Shown piece by piece: positions 26,791 through 36,078 of a stretch of DNA of 51,821 nt (position 1 is its first letter; the number at the start of each line of letters is the position of its first letter). The position numbers and the translations under genes are program-made. A model generated the notes under the pieces. The model was not told the origin of the DNA and did not search any database. It saw only the letters and a program-made list of their open reading frames with translations. This DNA is from Acidobacteriota bacterium (GTDB lineage: Bacteria > Acidobacteriota > Terriglobia > Acidiferrales > UBA7541), in contig QHYH01000117.1 of the NCBI GenBank assembly GCA_003223215.1, forward strand, positions 1 through 51,821, read 5' to 3'.

Positions 26791-27885
26791 TCATCGCGCG
26801 ATCCGTGCACCCACGCCTTTCATCACCTGCACCACTTCCTCGAAGGTCACCATCGAAGTATCACCCGGAGTCGTCATCGCCAGCGCTCCGTGCGCCGCTC
26901 CGCACTCCACGCACCACTGCGGATCCTGCCCTGCCAAAAATCCGTATACGAGGCCCGAAGCAAACGAATCGCCGCCGCCCACGCGATCGAAAATCTCGAG
27001 GTTCTCTCGATTCCTCGCCTGATAGAATTTCCCTTCGCAAAAACAAATGGCACCCCAATCATTCACTGTCGCGGTTTTGGCCTTCCTGAGCGTGGTGGCC
27101 ACTACCTTGAACGGATAATCCTTCACCACCTTGCCGATCATTTGCTTGAATCCTTCCACCTCGAACGAGGAAAGATGCTCGTCCATTCCTGGCACTTCGT
27201 ACCCCAGCGCCGCCGAGAAATCCTCTTCATTCCCGAGCATCACATCCACATGCGGCGCAATCCGCCGGTTCACCTCTTGCGCGCGCTTCTTTCCGCCCAG
27301 TGATTTCCAGAGCGATGCCCGATAATTCAAGTCATACGAGACGATCGTGCCGTTTTTTCGCGCCGCTTCGATGGCCTCCAAGGCCACGTCCGGCGTCGTC
27401 TGGGAAAGCGCAGAGAAAATCCCCCCCGTGTGAAACCATCGCGCGCCCTGTTTTCGGAAAATTTCGTCCCAAGCGATCTCTCCGGGCTCCAACTGCGACA
27501 CGGCGGTGTGTCCGCGGTCGTAACTTCCCAGCGCCGCCCTCACACCGAAACCGCGCTCGGTAAAATTCAATCCGTTCCGCGCCGCCCTCCCCACCCCGTC
27601 GTGCTCCACCCATCGCACCAGCGACGGGTCCACTCCTCCCTGATAAATCAGGTCCTCGAGCAGCCGCCCCACCGGATCGTTCGCAAACGCCGTCACCACG
27701 GCCGTGTCCAGGCCGAAGCAGCGCTTCAATCCCCGCGCCACGTTGTATTCCCCGCCGCCCTCGCACACTTCAAAGCTGCGAGCCGTCGCGATGCGCCTCT
27801 CACCCGGGTCGAACCGCACCATCACCTCGCCCAGGCTCACGAGGTCCCAGCGGCATTCCTTTTTCGGCTTAATCGTTAGCGCCAC
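26791..27885 (-). CDS. kdgK: 2-keto-3-deoxygluconate kinase (PfkB family)
   Basis: Phosphorylates KDG to KDPG, the step between the mannonate/altronate dehydratases and Eda. A 364-residue ribokinase-fold protein: GEVMVRFDPGERR and EGGGEYNVARGL (sugar-binding N-terminus), FHTGGIFSALS, NYRASLW (DLNYR motif of KDG kinases), and the PfkB ATP/anion-hole signature GGGDSFASG (303-311). It starts at GTG 27885 with GAGGAG six bases upstream. It is longer than most KDG kinases (~310) because of an insert around 195-260. It lies 33 bases before eda, and the operon context makes KDG the likely substrate. Confidence 0.9.
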   Translation of the reverse strand: MALTIKPKKECRWDLVSLGEVMVRFDPGERRIATARSFEVCEGGGEYNVARGLKRCFGLDTAVVTAFANDPVGRLLEDLIYQGGVDPSLVRWVEHDGVGRAARNGLNFTERGFGVRAALGSYDRGHTAVSQLEPGEIAWDEIFRKQGARWFHTGGIFSALSQTTPDVALEAIEAARKNGTIVSYDLNYRASLWKSLGGKKRAQEVNRRIAPHVDVMLGNEEDFSAALGYEVPGMDEHLSSFEVEGFKQMIGKVVKDYPFKVVATTLRKAKTATVNDWGAICFCEGKFYQARNRENLEIFDRVGGGDSFASGLVYGFLAGQDPQWCVECGAAHGALAMTTPGDTSMVTFEEVVQVMKGVGARIAR

Positions 27886-27925
27886 GCGCGCTCCTCACCC
27901 GCTGCCTTATTTAACCGCTTCTTCG

Positions 27926-29266
27926 TCACTCGACCCTGGCGGGTTCCAAGCGAGGGGTCAGAACATGAATTGCGCCCAATGCGACCAGATAAGCGACACC
28001 CGCCATCGCGAACGGAATCATGTAGCTTCCCGTCCACTCGAGCACATGGCCTACGACGTCGGCAATGAACCAGCCTCCAATCGCTCCCGCCATCCCGCCC
28101 ATGCCGACCACCGAACCCACGGCGCGTGCGGGAAACATGTCGGAGGTCAACGTGTAAAGGTTAGCGGAAAATCCCTGATGGCACGCCGCCGCAAGCCCGA
28201 TCAGCAGTACCGCGGACCAAGTGCTCTCGACGCGATAAGCAAACACCACCGGAATCACGCCCACGGCGCAAAGCAGCATGGCCACCTTTCGCGCGGCGTT
28301 CACGCTGCGTCCGCGCTTGATCAACGACGAAGAGATCCAGCCGCCCAAAACGCTTCCCACGTCCGAAATCAGGTAAATCACCATGATCGGAATCCCGATT
28401 CCCGTCAGCGCTAATCCATGTTTGTCCTGCAAGAATCCCGGCACCCAGAAAAGATAAAACCACCAGATCGGGTCGGTGAGAAATTTTCCCAGCGCGAACG
28501 CCCACGTCTGCCGCAGTTGCACCAGCCGCGCCCATTTTATTTTTCGACCGGCTTCTTGCGGATCGCTGCGGATGTACAGCAATTCCGCTTTGGAAACCCA
28601 GGAGTGGTCCTCCGGCGTGCGATAAATCAGGAGCCAGACGGCAAGCCAGACGAACCCGATCGCCCCGATTCCCACGAACGCCGCTCGCCAGCCCCAGTGC
28701 ACGACGATCCACGGCACAATCAACGGCGTAACAATTGCGCCTATGTTCGTTCCCGCGTTGAAAATGCCCGTCGCGAGCGCGCGCTCCTTCTTTGGGAACC
28801 ATTCCGCCACCGCCTTGATGCTCGCCGGAAAAACAGCCGGTTCCCAGAATCCCAGCGCGTAGCGAGACATCGCAAAGCCCCCCAGGGAATTCGCTAGCGA
28901 CGTCCCCATCGACGCCACGCTCCAGAAAACCATTGCCAGAGCGTAGCCCAATCGCGTGCCGACGCGATCGACAAGCCAGCCCATGACCAGCATGCCCAGC
29001 GCATAAGTGGCCTGGAACGCTTTCACTAACTTGGCAAAGTCAATTTCATTCCAGTGGAAGTCGTGCTGCAACGTGACCTTGAGCACGCCCAGGACTTGCC
29101 GGTCCATGTAATTCTTTGTGGTTCCGAGCAACAGCAGCGCGCAGATCACCCAGCGAAAATATCCGAGTCGAAAGCGAAAGCCCGTGGCCGCAGATTCGCC
29201 AAGGTTGGCGGTTTCTGCCGCCGGTGGCAGGGTATCGGACCGAGACGTCGGTTGCGAAGGATCCAT
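27926..29266 (-). CDS. MFS transporter, hexuronate (ExuT/anion:cation symporter) type
   Basis: A 446-residue, twelve-helix major facilitator of the anion:cation symporter family. Helix 1 carries the family motif (LLLGTTKNYMDRQVLGVL), followed by WLVDRVGTRLGYALA (motif A) and RYALGFWEPAVFPASIKAVA, the typical exuT/gudP region. Position between manD and kdgK makes a hexuronate or hexonate the probable cargo. The start is uncertain: ATG 29266 gives a short N-terminus, and an in-frame ATG at 29350 adds 28 residues of doubtful coding character; neither has a good ribosome binding site. Confidence 0.88.
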   Translation of the reverse strand: MDPSQPTSRSDTLPPAAETANLGESAATGFRFRLGYFRWVICALLLLGTTKNYMDRQVLGVLKVTLQHDFHWNEIDFAKLVKAFQATYALGMLVMGWLVDRVGTRLGYALAMVFWSVASMGTSLANSLGGFAMSRYALGFWEPAVFPASIKAVAEWFPKKERALATGIFNAGTNIGAIVTPLIVPWIVVHWGWRAAFVGIGAIGFVWLAVWLLIYRTPEDHSWVSKAELLYIRSDPQEAGRKIKWARLVQLRQTWAFALGKFLTDPIWWFYLFWVPGFLQDKHGLALTGIGIPIMVIYLISDVGSVLGGWISSSLIKRGRSVNAARKVAMLLCAVGVIPVVFAYRVESTWSAVLLIGLAAACHQGFSANLYTLTSDMFPARAVGSVVGMGGMAGAIGGWFIADVVGHVLEWTGSYMIPFAMAGVAYLVALGAIHVLTPRLEPARVE

Positions 29267-29378
29267 GGATAAACTGCTTCGCTGGAGCTCCCCTCGAGAC
29301 TCTAGCTCCGGCTTTTTTCTTGCGTCAAACAGCAAAACTTGACTCGACATTCAACGCGGCTCAACGAACCCTTAGCGC

Positions 29379-30587
29379 CTACCAACTGTGCATCGTGCCG
29401 TCGAGCTTCCGGTTGATCGGCAAGTAAGCTCGCCGGTAAGGATAATTCGCCGCGAGTTTTTCGTCGATATCTACACCCAGGCCCGGCTTGTCGCCCGGAT
29501 ACATCATCCCGTCCGAAAAACGGTAGGAATGCGGGAACACCCGGTCGGTTTCTTCCGTGTGCCGCATGTACTCCTGGATGCCAAAATTGTGCACGCTCAA
29601 ATCAAAATGCAGCGCTGCCGCCATACACACCGGACTCATATCGACCGCTCCGTGACATCCGGTCCGCACCTGATACAGTTCCGCCAGGCTGGCGATCTTT
29701 CGCAGGTGGGAAATCCCGCCCGCATGCACCACCGCGGTCCGAATATAATCGATCAGCTGCTCGCGGATGAGCTGCTGACAATCGTAAATCGAGTTGAAGA
29801 CCTCTCCGACCGCAATCGGCGTCGTGGTGTGCTGCCGGATCAGCCGAAAGCCCTCCTGCAGCTCCGCCGGCGTCGGATCTTCGAGCCAGAACAAATGGTA
29901 GGGCTCGAGGCTTTTTCCCAGCCTCCCCGCTTCCATCGGCGTGAGCCGGTGATGCGCGTCGTGCAACAACGGAATGTCTTCGCCGAATTCCTGTCGCAGC
30001 CGCGCGAACAATTGCGGCACGAAGTTCAGATACAACTCGGAACTCCACACTTCTTCGGCGGGCGCATCTTTCTCGGTTGGCTCATAGTACATTTTCCCGT
30101 GGCCAACGCCGTACGTGCTCGGCAGTCCCGGAATGCCGCTCTGCGCTCGGATGGCCTTGTACCCCAGCTTCAGATACTCGGCCACCGCTTTGACCGTTTC
30201 TTCGGTATCCTTCCCGCTCGCGTGTCCATAAACCAGCACGCCTTCACGCGACGCGCCTCCCAACAATTGGTACACCGGCGCAGCGAGCGCTTTGCCCTTG
30301 ATGTCCCACAGCGCCGTATCCACCGCCGAGATCGCGCACATCGTCACCGGCCCGCGCCGCCAGTAGGCCCCTTTGTAAAGGTATTGCCAGGTGTCTTCGA
30401 TGCGCCGCGCGTCTCGTCCGACGAGCAGCGGAATCACGTGGTCGCTCAGGTAGCTGGCCACCGCCAGCTCGCGCCCATTCAGCGTCGCGTCTCCTAGCCC
30501 GTAGATGCCGTCCTCGGTCGTGATCTTCAGGGTCACGAAGTTCCGCCCCGGGCTGCATACCATCACCTTGGCGTCTTTAATCTTCAT
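29379..30587 (-). CDS. manD: D-mannonate dehydratase, enolase superfamily (RspA/ManD)
   Basis: Dehydrates D-mannonate to 2-keto-3-deoxygluconate. The 402-residue protein fits the ManD subgroup exactly: metal ligands D210, E236 (WLEDPTP) and E262 (AVGEVFNS), H212 in HDAHHRLTP, and R147 and Y159 of the ManD catalytic dyad at the same numbers as in the characterised enzymes as I recall them. The start is ATG 30587 with GCAGAGA upstream; the frame extends further but the protein family begins here. Some ManD members are low-activity or promiscuous on D-gluconate, so the gene may have a broader role. It is flanked by the mutarotase and the MFS transporter. Confidence 0.93.
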   Translation of the reverse strand: MKIKDAKVMVCSPGRNFVTLKITTEDGIYGLGDATLNGRELAVASYLSDHVIPLLVGRDARRIEDTWQYLYKGAYWRRGPVTMCAISAVDTALWDIKGKALAAPVYQLLGGASREGVLVYGHASGKDTEETVKAVAEYLKLGYKAIRAQSGIPGLPSTYGVGHGKMYYEPTEKDAPAEEVWSSELYLNFVPQLFARLRQEFGEDIPLLHDAHHRLTPMEAGRLGKSLEPYHLFWLEDPTPAELQEGFRLIRQHTTTPIAVGEVFNSIYDCQQLIREQLIDYIRTAVVHAGGISHLRKIASLAELYQVRTGCHGAVDMSPVCMAAALHFDLSVHNFGIQEYMRHTEETDRVFPHSYRFSDGMMYPGDKPGLGVDIDEKLAANYPYRRAYLPINRKLDGTMHSW

Positions 30588-30706
30588 CGTATTCTCTGCT
30601 CGCCTCTTGCCGTCACGCGAAGCAAGACATATATCAGGAGCTTCCTTCGCTTTCAAATCTCTTTTCGCCCCTTTGTGGGTCAGCTTTCGCTTTCCGCTCT
30701 CCTCGA

Positions 30707-31045
30707 CTACCGTTCCAGCTTGAAGATGCGCTCCATCCGCAGCCACTTCTCCCCGGGCTTGGCGTGCGGAAGCGGTTTCTGGAACTTCCACATCAGCTCT
30801 TCCCACTCTTGCACTTTCAAGTTCTCCAGGTCCGCTTTCGCCTTCCTCTCGAACGAAAATTGCTCGTTCACCTCTATCACCATAAACATGCGCGTCCCAA
30901 GCAGGTAGATCTCCATGTCTTCAATTCCCGCGTCGCGAATGCTCTTCGTAATTTCCGGCCAAATTTTCTCGTGATAGCGCCGATATTCGGCAATCAGTTT
31001 CGGATCGTCCTTCAAATCCAGTGTCAGGCAATAGCGTTTCGTCAT
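30707..31045 (-). CDS. L-rhamnose/L-fucose mutarotase (RhaM family)
   Basis: A 112-residue dimeric alpha/beta-barrel that interconverts pyranose anomers. Family features: [20 protein letters not shown], then YHEKIWPE (Y24, H25, W29; the Y/H acid-base region), [16 protein letters not shown], and the C-terminal [14 protein letters not shown] with W. In the Campylobacter jejuni fucose locus a RhaM-type protein sits with fucP, fucose dehydrogenase and a lactonase. The same company here argues for L-fucose as substrate. Its start is four bases from the fucP stop, so it is co-transcribed. Confidence 0.9.
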   Translation of the reverse strand: MTKRYCLTLDLKDDPKLIAEYRRYHEKIWPEITKSIRDAGIEDMEIYLLGTRMFMVIEVNEQFSFERKAKADLENLKVQEWEELMWKFQKPLPHAKPGEKWLRMERIFKLER

Positions 31046-31049
31046 TTGG

Positions 31050-32405
31050 TTATGGGACCTCGGCGATCGTCATGGGAGTTTGGCCGCGGGTGCGGCTTCC
31101 GCCGCCAGCCGGCTTCGGCTTGTACCCTGCTACTGCGAAATACCAAACGTACGCGTAGCAAAGCAAGGGAACCAAGAACGCGCGCTGAATGTTCGAGAGA
31201 TCGGAGATTTTGCCCATAATCGGCGGCACAACCGCGGCTCCGAGGATGGCCATCACCAGCAGGGACGAGCCGCGCTTGGTGAAGGGGCCAAGATTCTTGA
31301 TGCCCAGGGCGAAAATCGTCGGAAACATGATCGAGTGAAAGAATCCGATCAACACCACCGCGTAAATCGGGATGGCACCGCTCGTGGAAGTCGCGACCAC
31401 CGCGCAAAGGAGCGCGCCAAAGGCGAAAAAGGCGAGCAGGCGCGACGCGCGAATCGATTTCATGAGCGCGGAGCCTGCGAATCGCCCGATCATGAAGCCC
31501 ACCAGATGAAGCTGCAGGTATCTTGCCGCCGCCCGCGGCCCGAGAAACGCTTCGGCATGCATCACAAACCGGATGACGAAGCTTCCAACCCCAACCTGCG
31601 CGCCCACGTAAAGAAATTGCGCGATGACGCCGCTCACCAGATGTTGGTGAGAGAGAACCCCCCTCCAGCTCGCGGCAGCCCCGGCTTCCTCGGACGATGC
31701 CTGCTCGCGGATTTCCGGCAGGTGGGAGAAGTAAATCAAGGCGGCGACCAGGAGGAAAATGCCGCCGATCACCAGGTAAGGAATGCGAACCGTAGCCGTT
31801 TGCGACGCGCGATAAGCCTGCAAGCCCGCCGGGCTAAGCCCCGCAAGCTCGGCGGCGCTCGGCGCCGTCGCGGTGAGGATCAGCGGCCCGACCACCAGCA
31901 GCGCCACCACAGCGCCGACGGCATTGAAAGACTGCGCAAGATTCAGCCGGCGCTCGCTGCTTTCCGGTGCGCCGAGCATCGTCGCATAGGGATTGGCGGC
32001 GACTTCGAGGAAGCTCTGGCCGCAGGCCAGCACGAAGGAAGAAAGCAGGAATAGTCCGTAAATCCCGAGCGAGCCCGCAGGGACAAACAGGAGGGCTCCG
32101 GCAGCGCAGAGAAACAGGCCGGTGAGGATTCCAAGCCGGTAGCCGATGCGTTCCATCAGGCGCCCGGCGACCAGAGCCGCAAGAAAGTAGCCGCCGAAGA
32201 AGGCGATTTGAATGAAGGAGGACTGAAAGTCGCTCAGGCTGAAGGCCGACTTGAAGTGCGGGATGAGAACATCATTCAAATTGACGCCGAAGGCCCAGAG
32301 AAAAAATAAACTGGTAATCAGGATGAAGGGCAAAACGTATTTTCGTTCCGTGAGGGGAGCGGATTCGGACGCCAAGTTTCCTCCTGTGGCGCTACTTCGC
32401 AGCAA
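31050..32405 (-). CDS. fucP: L-fucose:H+ symporter
   Basis: A 451-residue major facilitator with twelve helices. The sugar/proton residues of E. coli FucP (D46, E135) have counterparts at D45 (WAFGVNLNDVLIPHF) and E134 (GQSFLEVAANPYAT). Other family marks: FIQIAFFGGYFLAAL, GFFHSIMFPTIFALGIKNLG in helix 10. The long loop after helix 6 (about 195-240) is typical. Cargo: L-fucose, possibly other 6-deoxy sugars. Located between fucose dehydrogenase and the mutarotase. Confidence 0.93.
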   Translation of the reverse strand: MLRSSATGGNLASESAPLTERKYVLPFILITSLFFLWAFGVNLNDVLIPHFKSAFSLSDFQSSFIQIAFFGGYFLAALVAGRLMERIGYRLGILTGLFLCAAGALLFVPAGSLGIYGLFLLSSFVLACGQSFLEVAANPYATMLGAPESSERRLNLAQSFNAVGAVVALLVVGPLILTATAPSAAELAGLSPAGLQAYRASQTATVRIPYLVIGGIFLLVAALIYFSHLPEIREQASSEEAGAAASWRGVLSHQHLVSGVIAQFLYVGAQVGVGSFVIRFVMHAEAFLGPRAAARYLQLHLVGFMIGRFAGSALMKSIRASRLLAFFAFGALLCAVVATSTSGAIPIYAVVLIGFFHSIMFPTIFALGIKNLGPFTKRGSSLLVMAILGAAVVPPIMGKISDLSNIQRAFLVPLLCYAYVWYFAVAGYKPKPAGGGSRTRGQTPMTIAEVP

Positions 32406-32465
32406 CGAAAGAAGAGAAAAGCAGATGCCACTCTAGACCACGGTCTCGGAATGACCGTCGGAGCT

Positions 32466-33248
32466 TCACGTTAAGGCGCGGTCGAGATGCACGTAGCCGC
32501 CGTCAACGAGAACGTGCTGGCCCGTCACGTGGCTGGCCTGCGGCGAAATCAGAAACAGGGCCATAGCCGCGATTTCCTCGGGCTGCGTCATTCTGTTCCC
32601 CAGCGGAATCTTGGAAACAATGTGCTTCAGTTTTTCTTCTGGATTGGGAAACGTGTTGAGCCACCACTTATAAAGAGGGGTCATGACTTCGGCAGGAACG
32701 ATCGCGTTCACGCGCATGCCATAGGGGAGCAATTCGCAAGCCCAGTCTCGCGTGAGCGAGAGAATGGCGCCCTTTGCGGAGGTATACCCGGAGGTCTTGC
32801 CCTGGCCGGTCATGGCCACTTTGGACGCGACGTTCAGAATCGAGCCCTGCGACTTTTTAAGCGGCGGCAAGGCGTAATGCGCCATGTTGTAGTAATGCAG
32901 CAAGTTCAGTTCGAGCGACTTGACATACTTTTCCGGAGAACCGTGTTCCAGCCCGACGTTGTCGTTCACGCCCACGTTGTTGACGAGCACGTCCAGTCGC
33001 CCGAACTCGCCGAGGGTTTGTTCGACGACCGCGGCGCAATTCTCCGCGGGCACCACGTCGGTCAAGATCGCGCGGCACTTTGCCCCGCTAGTCGACAATT
33101 CCTTTGTGAGTTGCGTCGCGGCATCCGCGTCCTTGTCCACGAAGACCGGGATGGCACCCTCGCGCGCACAACCGCGAGCGATGGCCGCACCGATTCCTTT
33201 GGCACCGCCGGTGATGAGGACCACTTTGTCTTTAAGCTGCAAGTCCAT
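32466..33248 (-). CDS. L-fucose dehydrogenase (SDR family)
   Basis: Oxidises L-fucose to L-fucono-lactone with NAD(P)+. A 260-residue classical SDR: GGAKGIG at 14-20, D38 after strand 2 (FVDKD, NAD preference), NNVG at 90-93, S142 (NVASKVAM), Y155 and K159 (SGYTSAKG). The LYKWWLNTFPNPEEKLKHI stretch after the active site is characteristic of the fucose dehydrogenase group (C. jejuni Cj0485-like). It overlaps the lactonase gene by 17 bases, so the product is handed to the enzyme encoded immediately upstream. A 2-keto-3-deoxyfuconate dehydrogenase role is the main alternative. Confidence 0.85.
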   Translation of the reverse strand: MDLQLKDKVVLITGGAKGIGAAIARGCAREGAIPVFVDKDADAATQLTKELSTSGAKCRAILTDVVPAENCAAVVEQTLGEFGRLDVLVNNVGVNDNVGLEHGSPEKYVKSLELNLLHYYNMAHYALPPLKKSQGSILNVASKVAMTGQGKTSGYTSAKGAILSLTRDWACELLPYGMRVNAIVPAEVMTPLYKWWLNTFPNPEEKLKHIVSKIPLGNRMTQPEEIAAMALFLISPQASHVTGQHVLVDGGYVHLDRALT

Positions 33249-34086
33249 GTTGCGCCATTTTCAAACCATAGAATTGGGCGGCATTGCCGCCAAAGATTTT
33301 TCCTTTGACGTCCGCCGCGCAGTCTTGCACGTATTCTTCCACGATTTCCAACACCTGCTGATAACTCGCGGCGAGCAGGCACACCGGCCAGTCCGAGCCG
33401 AACATCAGCCGCTCGGGCCCGAACGCGCCAAAGACTACATCCAAATAGGGGCGAAAATCTTCTTTCTTCCAGTGATGCCAGTCCGCTTCGGTGACCATTC
33501 CCGAGAGCTTGCAGTACACGTTTGGGTGCGCCGCCATCTTTTGCATGAGCGCGGCCCATCCCGAGCGATTCCTGAGCTTGATCGCGGGCTTCGCCAAATG
33601 GTCGATGACAAATGGTTGTTGTGGAAAGCGAGCGACCAAGTCCAGCGCGGCGGGCAGCTGCCTGGGATAGATGAGAATGTCGTAGGTAAAGCCGAATTGG
33701 CGGAGGTAGGCGATGCCGCAGACGAAATCATCGCCCACCAGAAAACGGTCATCCGGCTCGTCCTGCGCAATGTGGCGGAATCCGCAAAGCTTGTCGAACT
33801 TTGAGAAAAACTTCATGCGCTTCGCAGCTTGTGGCGAGCGCAAGTCGATCCAGCCAACGACGCCGGCGATACTCGAGTTGCGCGCGGCGAGCTGGAGCAA
33901 AAACAAGGTTTCGTCTTCCGATTGTTCGGCCTGCACGGCGATGGTCGAATCTATTCCGCTCGCCTTACGCTCCGGCTCCAGATTTTCGGGCAGGAAGTCA
34001 CGCTTCAAGATGGCCATTTCCTCGGTGATCCAGGAATGCCGCATGGCATGGTATTTCCAGAAATGCTGGTGCGCATCGATCTTCAT
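33232..34086 (-). CDS. L-fuconolactonase (amidohydrolase family 2)
   Basis: Opens L-fucono-1,4-lactone to L-fuconate. A 284-residue TIM-barrel amidohydrolase with the COG3618 pattern: KIDAHQHFWKY (H6, H8), GWIDLRSP, FVIDHLAKP, NVYCKLSGMVTEADW and the terminal metal Asp in MFGSDWPVCLLA. The start is ATG 34086; the ATG six codons upstream is less likely. It overlaps fucose dehydrogenase and follows uxaA after a hairpin-bearing gap. Rhamnonolactonase and other sugar lactonases share this fold, so specificity rests on context. Confidence 0.87.
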   Translation of the reverse strand: MKIDAHQHFWKYHAMRHSWITEEMAILKRDFLPENLEPERKASGIDSTIAVQAEQSEDETLFLLQLAARNSSIAGVVGWIDLRSPQAAKRMKFFSKFDKLCGFRHIAQDEPDDRFLVGDDFVCGIAYLRQFGFTYDILIYPRQLPAALDLVARFPQQPFVIDHLAKPAIKLRNRSGWAALMQKMAAHPNVYCKLSGMVTEADWHHWKKEDFRPYLDVVFGAFGPERLMFGSDWPVCLLAASYQQVLEIVEEYVQDCAADVKGKIFGGNAAQFYGLKMAQHGLAA

Positions 34087-34142
34087 GACAAAAGCCCAAG
34101 GCATTTTACCGCTCTGCCCAAGCAGTTCGTGGCACTTTGAAA

Positions 34143-34163
34143 GGGACGCGCTAAAGCGCGCCC
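34143..34163. repeat. Strong hairpin between uxaA and fuconolactonase
   Basis: GGG-A-CGCGCT / AGCGCG-CCC: a 6-bp perfect inner stem with a two-base loop, a one-base bulge and three more GC pairs. No T run follows, so it looks like an intercistronic REP-type element or an mRNA-stabilising or attenuating hairpin rather than a terminator. GGGGCGCGCTTTAGCGCG-like repeats recur in acidobacterial genomes as far as I recall. Confidence 0.5.
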
Positions 34164-34172
34164 CTACAACTG

Positions 34173-35843
34173 CTAGAGAGAGACTCCCCGCTTCCAGGGA
34201 ATGAAATCATCTTGCGCCAGGATTTCCGCCTTGGTGCGCGCCTCGCCGCTAGCGACCTGAATCACACGGTCGAGAATGACTTCGCCCATTTGCTCGATGG
34301 TTGTTTTCCCGGAGATGATCGAGCCGGCGTCGATATCAATGATGTCCGGCATGCGCCCGGCAAGGCCGGAGTTGGTCGAAATTTTCAAAACCGGCGCGAT
34401 GGGATTTCCCGTGGGGGTACCCAATCCCGTGGTGAACAACACGACGTTCGCGCCTGCCGCCACTTGCGCGGTCACGCACTCGACATCGTTCCCCGGCGTG
34501 CATTGCAGATTGAGGCCGGGCTCGCTCGAATACTCGGGATAGTCCAGAACCGCAGTGACCGGCGAAGTGCCGCCCTTTTTGGCCGCGCCAGCCGACTTCA
34601 TGGCGTCGGTGAGAAGGCCGTCACGGATATTTCCCGGAGACGGATTCATCTCGAATCCGGAGCGAACGGCTTTCGCGCGGGCGGCGTAGTCCCGCATGAG
34701 CTTAACGAATCGGTCCGCCACTTCAATTCGCATGCAGCGGTCGATCAATTCTTGCTCCACGCCGCACAGTTCCGGAAACTCAGAAAGAATTCCTCTTCCG
34801 CCCAGCACAACGAGCAGATCGGCCGTGTGCCCGATGGCCGGATTCGCGGAGAGGCCGGAAAAGCCGTCGGAGCCGCCGCACTTCAAGCCCAGCGTAAGGT
34901 TCGACAAAGGCGCCGGCTTCCGCTCGGCTTTGTCCGCTTCGACCAAACCCAGAAACGTTTCGCGGATGGCGCGCGAAATCATCGCGGCCTCCGAAGGACT
35001 CTTTTGCTGCTCGAAAATCAGCAATGGCTTGTTGAGATGGGGATCGCGGCGCGTGATCTGCTCTTGCAGTATGGAGATCTGTGCATTCTGGCAACCCAAG
35101 CTGAGAACCGTGGCGCCGGCTACGTTCGGATGGTGGATGTAACCCGCGAGCAAACCGCACAGATTATTGGCGTCCTCCCGCGTGCCCCCACAGCCGCCTT
35201 CATGCATCAGGAATTTGATCCCGTCGACATTTCGAAACACTCTTAGGGAAGGCGCTCCCGGCTGCAGGGCAGTGAAGGAGAACGACTGCAATTCGTCATT
35301 CTTTCCTTCCCGGTACAGGCGGACCATTTCGGCAACCTGGCGGCGGTAAACCTGGGGAGCGGCGAAACCGAGCTCCTCTTCAAACGCTTGCTTCAAAACG
35401 GCAAGATTGCGGTTTTCGCAAAACACCAGCGGAAGCACGATCCAATAGTTCCGCGAACCCACTTGGCCATCGGCTCGGTGGTACCCGGCGAAGGTTTTTG
35501 TGCGCCACGCCGAGACATCGGGCGGCGTCCAGGCGCGGCCGACCTTCTCCGTCTCGTGGAATTCTGCGGCGGCGTGGCGAAGATTGCGCGTCGAAAGTAA
35601 ATCCCCGGGCCGCAGCGCTTCCGTGGCTTTTCCAACCAGCACACCGTACATGATGATTTCGCCGCCAGCCGCTACGTCCGCGGTGACGAATTTGTGTTTG
35701 GCAGGAACATCCGCGGACAAAACGTAGTCTTTTTTTAAAAAACTAATCCGTTCTCCCTTGCCGAGGTCCGTCAGGGCCACGAGAACGTTGTCTCGCGGGT
35801 CGAGTTGCAAGACCCGGGTTTTCGTTGTTGAGTAGCTCGCCAT
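34173..35843 (-). CDS. uxaA: UxaA-family altronate dehydratase, probable L-fuconate dehydratase
   Basis: A 556-residue protein with an N-terminal SAF domain (RVLQLDPRDNVLVALTDLGK to ~95) and the large UxaA catalytic domain: GSRNYWIVLP, MHEGGCGGTREDA, LSLGCQN, CGGSDGFSGLSANP, NPSPGNIRDGL and FTTGLGTPTGNP. The conserved cysteines are those thought to hold iron in this family. Classical substrate: D-altronate to KDG. In this operon it stands first before fuconolactonase and fucose dehydrogenase, as UxaA parts do in the C. jejuni fucose locus, so L-fuconate is the better guess. Start at ATG 35843 (AAAGG upstream); ATG 35870 is possible. Confidence 0.85.
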   Translation of the reverse strand: MASYSTTKTRVLQLDPRDNVLVALTDLGKGERISFLKKDYVLSADVPAKHKFVTADVAAGGEIIMYGVLVGKATEALRPGDLLSTRNLRHAAAEFHETEKVGRAWTPPDVSAWRTKTFAGYHRADGQVGSRNYWIVLPLVFCENRNLAVLKQAFEEELGFAAPQVYRRQVAEMVRLYREGKNDELQSFSFTALQPGAPSLRVFRNVDGIKFLMHEGGCGGTREDANNLCGLLAGYIHHPNVAGATVLSLGCQNAQISILQEQITRRDPHLNKPLLIFEQQKSPSEAAMISRAIRETFLGLVEADKAERKPAPLSNLTLGLKCGGSDGFSGLSANPAIGHTADLLVVLGGRGILSEFPELCGVEQELIDRCMRIEVADRFVKLMRDYAARAKAVRSGFEMNPSPGNIRDGLLTDAMKSAGAAKKGGTSPVTAVLDYPEYSSEPGLNLQCTPGNDVECVTAQVAAGANVVLFTTGLGTPTGNPIAPVLKISTNSGLAGRMPDIIDIDAGSIISGKTTIEQMGEVILDRVIQVASGEARTKAEILAQDDFIPWKRGVSL

Positions 35844-35893
35844 CCGAACCTTTGCTTTCTCGATGCTCATTTTAGCCGCACGGCTTTGCACAA

Positions 35894-35912
35894 TCTAGTG
35901 TTAGACGCTAGA
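35894..35912. promoter_or_regulatory. Candidate LysR-type operator
   Basis: An imperfect 19-base palindrome, TCTAGTGTTAGACGCTAGA: perfect TCTAG/CTAGA arms plus inner G-C and T-A pairs. It lies 50 bases before uxaA and 167 before the divergent lysR gene, the classic place for an LTTR box (T-N11-A shape). Confidence 0.45.
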
Positions 35913-35954
35913 GCCCTCCAAAAGCCCCGTCCGTCACCGCCGCAGCGCGCAAAC

Positions 35955-35985
35955 TTGACGCTTTCGCTTGCGGCCAGTGTAAAAT
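35955..35985 (+). promoter_or_regulatory. Possible lysR promoter
   Basis: TTGACG (35955-35960) and TAAAAT (35980-35985) with a 19-base spacer, about 94 bases before the lysR start. The spacer is longer than ideal, so moderate confidence. Confidence 0.4.
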
Positions 35986-36078
35986 TCCTGCGCGGACGGC
36001 TTGCTTTCGCTTGCTGCTTTTTTGAATCCGGGCACGGCCCCCGCGTCTCTACCGGCGGGCCATTTTCGGAGAGTGCCA

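Noticed and set aside
29388-30497. Antisense frame of 369 codons over manD
   Set aside because: Arg/His/Gln-rich shadow translation without family features.
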